Assembly: GCA_028829895.1 (NCBI GenBank) | Contig: CM054179.1 | Span: 112,917,721 to 112,981,720 of the forward strand | Origin: Sinotaia quadrata | Taxonomy: Eukaryota; Mollusca; Gastropoda; Architaenioglossa; Viviparidae | Direction of reading: 5' to 3' | DNA length: 64,000 nucleotides | Shown: positions 61,901-64,000 of the stretch, piece after piece | Numbering within the stretch: the stretch's first letter is position 1 | Layout: each line of letters begins with the position of its first letter | Notes under the pieces: model-generated | What the model was told of the DNA's origin: nothing | Databases searched by the model: none | What the model saw: the letters and a program-made list of their open reading frames with translations, nothing else | Program-made: the position numbers and the translations under genes

Positions 61901-64000
61901 AACAACAACTGCAACAGTCTCAACAGCAACAAGCTCAGCATCAGGCTCAGCAACAACAGCAACAAGTACTGCAGCAGCAGCAAACACAGCCACTGACACT
62001 GCAAACAAACTTACAGACATCGAGATCACCCGAGTTGAGCCCATCACTAGAATCACCCACTGTTGTGTTTTCAAGTGCCATGCAAAACATGTCTGTACCA
62101 GTGGTGAGTGTTTTTTTTTTTGTACCTGGCTATTTGGCCGTTCATTTTAGAAACATGGCTGTGGGAATCTAGGGCCTATGTTCAACCAAGCTGAGTTCTT
62201 GGTTGATGTATCTTACCTGCATATTTGCTGACTGGGTTTGAAAGATATGTCTCGCTAAAGTAAACTGTCACTGATTTTTCCATCATACAACCATTTGAGC
62301 ATATATAGGGTCATACAGATTCCTATACACACACATATATAGACAGAATCTATAAGAAAGAAATAAAATACGGTAGGTTGTCCCATAAGTGATGTTCCTT
62401 TATTACTGTTTTTCACTGGTATGGATGTGATGTATAGCCAGGGCTGTGCACTTTCTGATGTTTCATCCAACTTAGCTTTCTATAGGAACATGCCCTTAAT
62501 TTTAAGGAGGTTGTAGTGGTTAATGTGACTGATGTTCCATTACTTGTCTTATGCTACTGTTATCTTCCAGGAAGAAAATATTGATCTAGAAGAACTGGAA
62601 CAGTTTGCCAAGACATTCAAGCGCAGACGCATAGAGCTTGGTGGGTGCATTTTGAATGTCACTTTTTAACATAGATTTCTAGCTGATTTGAAATTAAAAT
62701 AAAAGCAGAAGTAATCCAAACTTATTTGACAAATTGGCTGTAGCATTTTGTGTCATTAATAATGTCTTCATGAGATTACAAATGGTAAGGACTATAATGA
62801 AACACTTTACAAATATTTATGCAGTGGTAAGTCAGAATGCCTATGGCCAAAAGAAGATATGTTTTATCATACATCTTGTGACTTTGTACACACCCCTCTG
62901 CCTCTGTGTCATTGTTCTGAAAAAGTCAAACACAGGAAGCCTTGGCTGACATAAATAAGATTGGGAAGGAATTTAGGGTTAGGGTTTTCCTCTTTTTCAT
63001 ATTTTTAAATGAGCCTTAAGCTCTGTACATGTACAAAGAAAAAATGAAAGAAAGAAACAAAGAGAATTGTATTAGTGTTCGGTGACATAAAGAATCAACA
63101 TAACTGATGAAAAATGCTAAGAGGGAATTTGGCGGTTCCACTTCAAAAACGTCGACATAACAGGGTTGGCGAATTAACCGAGATCGAGATAACTGTAATT
63201 TGAAGAATACTTCTAAAATTCAAAATAATTCACTTAATTAATAGTAAAGAGAGAAAAACAAGTCATTTATGCTCTTTGAACAACTTTAGCTTAAAAACAA
63301 ATTATAGGCTGATACTATACTATTCCATGTACAAGTCAACAGCAGAAATATGTTCAAATATTTAAAATCAGTTCAGTGTGCATATTCAGGTATTTTTTGC
63401 TTGCATCATAAGTGCAACTTTTCTTTTAATTTTTGTTTAGTATTGTTTTAATTTCCTATTTTGAATCTTAACTAAATAATAATATTTATTTTCAACATGT
63501 ATAATATCTATAGTCAAATTTTAAAATAATTGACTCTAAATATATATATGACGAACTACTTAATTACAACAGGACCATGACATATACTACTCTGAAAAAT
63601 TATACATCACTTAAATGTGTGACCATCCAAATTCATCTTCATTAATTTTTTAAAAAAAATTTCTGTTGATAAAGGCTTTACTCAAGGAGATGTGGGCATT
63701 GCCATGGGCAAACTGTATGGCAATGACTTCAGCCAAACCACCATATCTCGCTTTGAAGCTCTCAATCTCAGCTTCAAGAACATGTGCAAACTAAAACCTC
63801 TTCTTCAGAAATGGCTTCAAGATGCAGATGCCATGTCACGCAATCCTGCTGCTATTGCTGCTGCTGGGGGAAACATATCAGCTGTCCTATCTGCTGATGC
63901 AATGGGGCGACGAAGGAAAAAACGAACCAGCATTGACACTTCCATCAGAATTGCACTGGAAAAAAGTTTTCTTCAGAATTCTAAACCTTCTTCAGATGAG
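46894..64000 (+). CDS. POU2F1: Oct-1/POU2F-class POU homeobox transcription factor, 3' end beyond window
   Basis: Eight plus-strand exons join in phase to 442 codons (46894-46924, 51796-51869, 57271-57411, 59560-59703, 60552-60812, 61825-62103, 62571-62640, 63675-64000). Residues 1-310 are a Q/S/T/I-rich activation region. The POU-specific domain spans about 311-384 ([67 protein letters not shown]). After an alanine-rich linker the homeodomain begins at about 411 ([11 protein letters not shown]) and is cut by the window edge. The POU domain is almost residue-for-residue that of vertebrate POU2F1/2F2, which bind the octamer ATGCAAAT in the nucleus. Invertebrates usually have one such gene, so the paralogue symbol is nominal. 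Three splice junctions are embedded in minisatellites. Confidence 0.95.
47968..48070. repeat. 52-bp tandem duplication
   Basis: 'actaaactgag-tcttgacaa' followed by 'ccaagttaacccaagcagtc' and 'aagtg' is present twice (47969 and 48021) with two or three differences. Confidence 0.9.
47970..48314 (-). other. unassigned open frame of 114 codons, antisense in POU2F intron 1
   Basis: Reads [40 protein letters not shown] and so on, ending in the 52-bp duplication. It is long for this AT-rich intron and its composition is protein-like, but there is no recognised domain, promoter or splice signal. It could be a TE fragment or chance. Confidence 0.2.
50320..50450. repeat. tandem repeat, about 38-bp unit, 3 copies
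   Basis: 'catagagctgatacattaat' followed by 'gtagagttgaaacactaa' occurs twice exactly, with diverged flanking copies on both sides. Confidence 0.88.
51796..51869 (+). CDS. POU2F1: POU2F-like coding exon 2
   Basis: 74 bp reading (V)[20 protein letters not shown] then EGKM, from acceptor gtttttag to donor gtgggt. Phase 1 in, phase 0 out. It is an acidic/serine-rich N-terminal segment. Confidence 0.75.
51870..57270 (+). other. POU2F-like intron 2
   Basis: A 5.4-kb AT-rich intron with a 60-bp duplication near 54.4 kb and a CA/CG-containing microsatellite around 53815-53845. No nested gene is recognised. Confidence 0.7.
54335..54453. repeat. 60-bp tandem duplication, near identical
   Basis: 'atattaactta' to 'ttagcttacagc' repeats with period exactly 60 (54335 and 54395), differing at only one or two positions, so it is recent. 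Confidence 0.93.
57271..57411 (+). CDS. POU2F1: POU2F-like coding exon 3
   Basis: 47 codons in phase 0: [40 protein letters not shown] and QYGQQAV. Acceptor ttgtaacag; donor gtgagt. The last 13-14 bases of the exon, together with the donor, are the seed of the downstream tandem repeat. Confidence 0.9.
57399..57575 (+). repeat. 42-44-bp minisatellite spanning the exon 3 donor
   Basis: Unit: exon end gtcaacaggcagtg, then donor and intron start gtgagtattcaccactaagc and atttctaagt. Four copies and a stub follow one another. Copies 3 and 4 keep an intact gtgagt donor; copy 2 has gcatat instead. The first intronic unit brings a TAA in frame (GTG AGT ATT CAC CAC TAA). Confidence 0.88.
58633..59573 (+). 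repeat. 51-bp minisatellite, 18 copies, spanning the exon 4 acceptor
   Basis: 'gaaatatgct' recurs 18 times from 58673 to 59540 at exactly 51-bp spacing. Each unit holds the acceptor tgctcttgtttcag and the first bases of exon 4 (attcctgtaa), plus a second acceptor-like gctgctgtttcag. The first few copies are diverged (tttgag for tttcag); later ones are nearly identical. The last copy runs into the real exon. Because 51 is a multiple of three, the minus strand is open throughout, which is not a gene. Confidence 0.96.
59560..59703 (+). CDS. POU2F1: POU2F-like coding exon 4 (glutamine-rich)
   Basis: Begins ATTCCTGTAAC at the last acceptor of the 51-bp array and reads [20 protein letters not shown] then [20 protein letters not shown] and QNQLQQQQ. 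The donor is gtacaa at 59704; a second possible donor 12 bases on (gtttaa) would add VQNQ in frame. Phase 0 at both ends. Its DLQ-IQQQLLQ text resembles the DLQQLQQLQQQ stretch of vertebrate Oct-1. Confidence 0.88.
59755..60190. repeat. diverged tandem repeat, about 50-60-bp unit, 7-8 copies
   Basis: Units contain 'gtatgaactagtttcagaga' and 'ttgatgtatgaattaaatca' plus 'tgtgttaa'. The array follows exon 4 by about 50 bases and lies wholly in intron 4; unlike its neighbours it does not include exon sequence. Confidence 0.82.
60552..60812 (+). CDS. POU2F1: POU2F-like coding exon 5
   Basis: 87 codons, phase 0 in and out: [40 protein letters not shown], and later [20 protein letters not shown] then [18 protein letters not shown] resembles QQFVLVHPTTNL of human POU2F1. 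Acceptor atgtttag; donor gtatat, which is the first of seven repeated donors. Confidence 0.92.
60795..61042 (+). repeat. 30-bp minisatellite, 7-8 copies, spanning the exon 5 donor
   Basis: Unit: exon end ttttggtgccaaaccag joined to donor and intron start gtatatggatagg. 'aaaccag' ends at 60812, 60862, then every 30 bases to 61042; seven of these are followed by gtatat. The first intronic unit is shortened by 10 bases. The unit has a TAG in frame (GTA TAT GGA TAG). Open frames across it on both strands are by-products. Confidence 0.95.
61043..61824 (+). other. POU2F-like intron 5, remainder
   Basis: AT-rich intronic sequence from the end of the 30-bp array to the acceptor cccttgtcag. No other feature is recognised. 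Confidence 0.75.
61825..62103 (+). CDS. POU2F1: POU2F-like coding exon 6 (polyglutamine-rich)
   Basis: 93 codons in phase 0: [20 protein letters not shown], then a run dominated by Q ([20 protein letters not shown] and onward), then [20 protein letters not shown] and NMSVPV. Flanked by cag and gtgagt. SP pairs suggest phospho-sites. Glutamine is encoded by mixed CAA and CAG. Confidence 0.93.
62571..62640 (+). CDS. POU2F1: POU2F-like coding exon 7 (start of POU-specific domain)
   Basis: [20 protein letters not shown] then IELG; human POU2F1 has [24 protein letters not shown] at the same place. The acceptor is tatcttccag and the donor gtgggt, phase 1, which splits the glycine before FTQGDVG. 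Confidence 0.97.
62641..63674 (+). other. POU2F-like intron 7
   Basis: A 1.03-kb AT-rich intron splitting the POU-specific domain between its first and second helices. No repeat or gene is recognised. Confidence 0.8.
63675..64000 (+). CDS. POU2F1: POU2F-like coding exon 8 (POU-specific domain and start of homeodomain), cut by window end
   Basis: 108 codons to the window edge. [40 protein letters not shown] and [10 protein letters not shown] form the DNA-binding half of the POU-specific domain. The linker holds AAIAAAGG and [28 protein letters not shown] then [12 protein letters not shown] is the N-terminal arm and first helix of the homeodomain. The exon has no internal stop and continues beyond 64000. 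Confidence 0.98.

Overview
The window is animal nuclear DNA: AT-rich, with long introns, GT-AG exons that join in phase, and dispersed TE remnants. Gene content and TE flavour (RTE-like LINE, hAT MITEs, tRNA-like SINEs) suggest a mollusc or another lophotrochozoan; this is inference from protein similarity recalled by eye, not a database search.

Layout. (1) 1-8.5 kb: no confident gene, diverged tandem repeats, a tRNA-like SINE fragment and one possible orphan plus-strand exon (about 2166-2239). (2) 8498-24473, minus strand: nine coding exons of a GPS2 orthologue (NCoR/SMRT-HDAC3 corepressor subunit); the final exon was not recognised. Its introns hold a (GA)47 tract, a 103-bp tandem duplication, a 790-bp hAT-like element with matching 8-bp flanks, and a decayed LINE that may sit inside an older TTAA-flanked element. 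(3) 29465-39936, plus strand: nine exons of a CENATAC (CCDC84) orthologue with a C-terminal extension of about 245 residues; one intron carries a 156-bp hAT MITE with target-site duplication. (4) 40527-45611, minus strand: a DEDD-like death-effector-domain locus whose two exons are joined by a plausible intron but contain an in-frame stop and several frame changes, so it looks broken, or badly sequenced. (5) 46894-64000, plus strand: the first eight coding exons of an Oct-1/POU2F-class POU homeobox gene, running off the window inside the homeodomain.

The genes form two divergent pairs (GPS2/CENATAC, coding starts about 5.0 kb apart; DEDD-like/POU2F, about 1.4 kb) and one convergent pair (CENATAC and the DEDD-like locus, poly(A) signals under 500 bp apart). 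They encode nuclear proteins (corepression, minor-intron splicing, transcription), but nothing here shows they work as one pathway.

The most unusual observation is in the POU2F-like gene: three consecutive exons (57.3-61.0 kb) each have a minisatellite whose unit spans an exon/intron junction, so splice sites are themselves tandemly repeated (a 42-44-bp unit copying one donor, a 51-bp unit copied 18 times with an acceptor, a 30-bp unit copied 7-8 times with a donor). Each repeated unit carries an in-frame stop in its intronic part.
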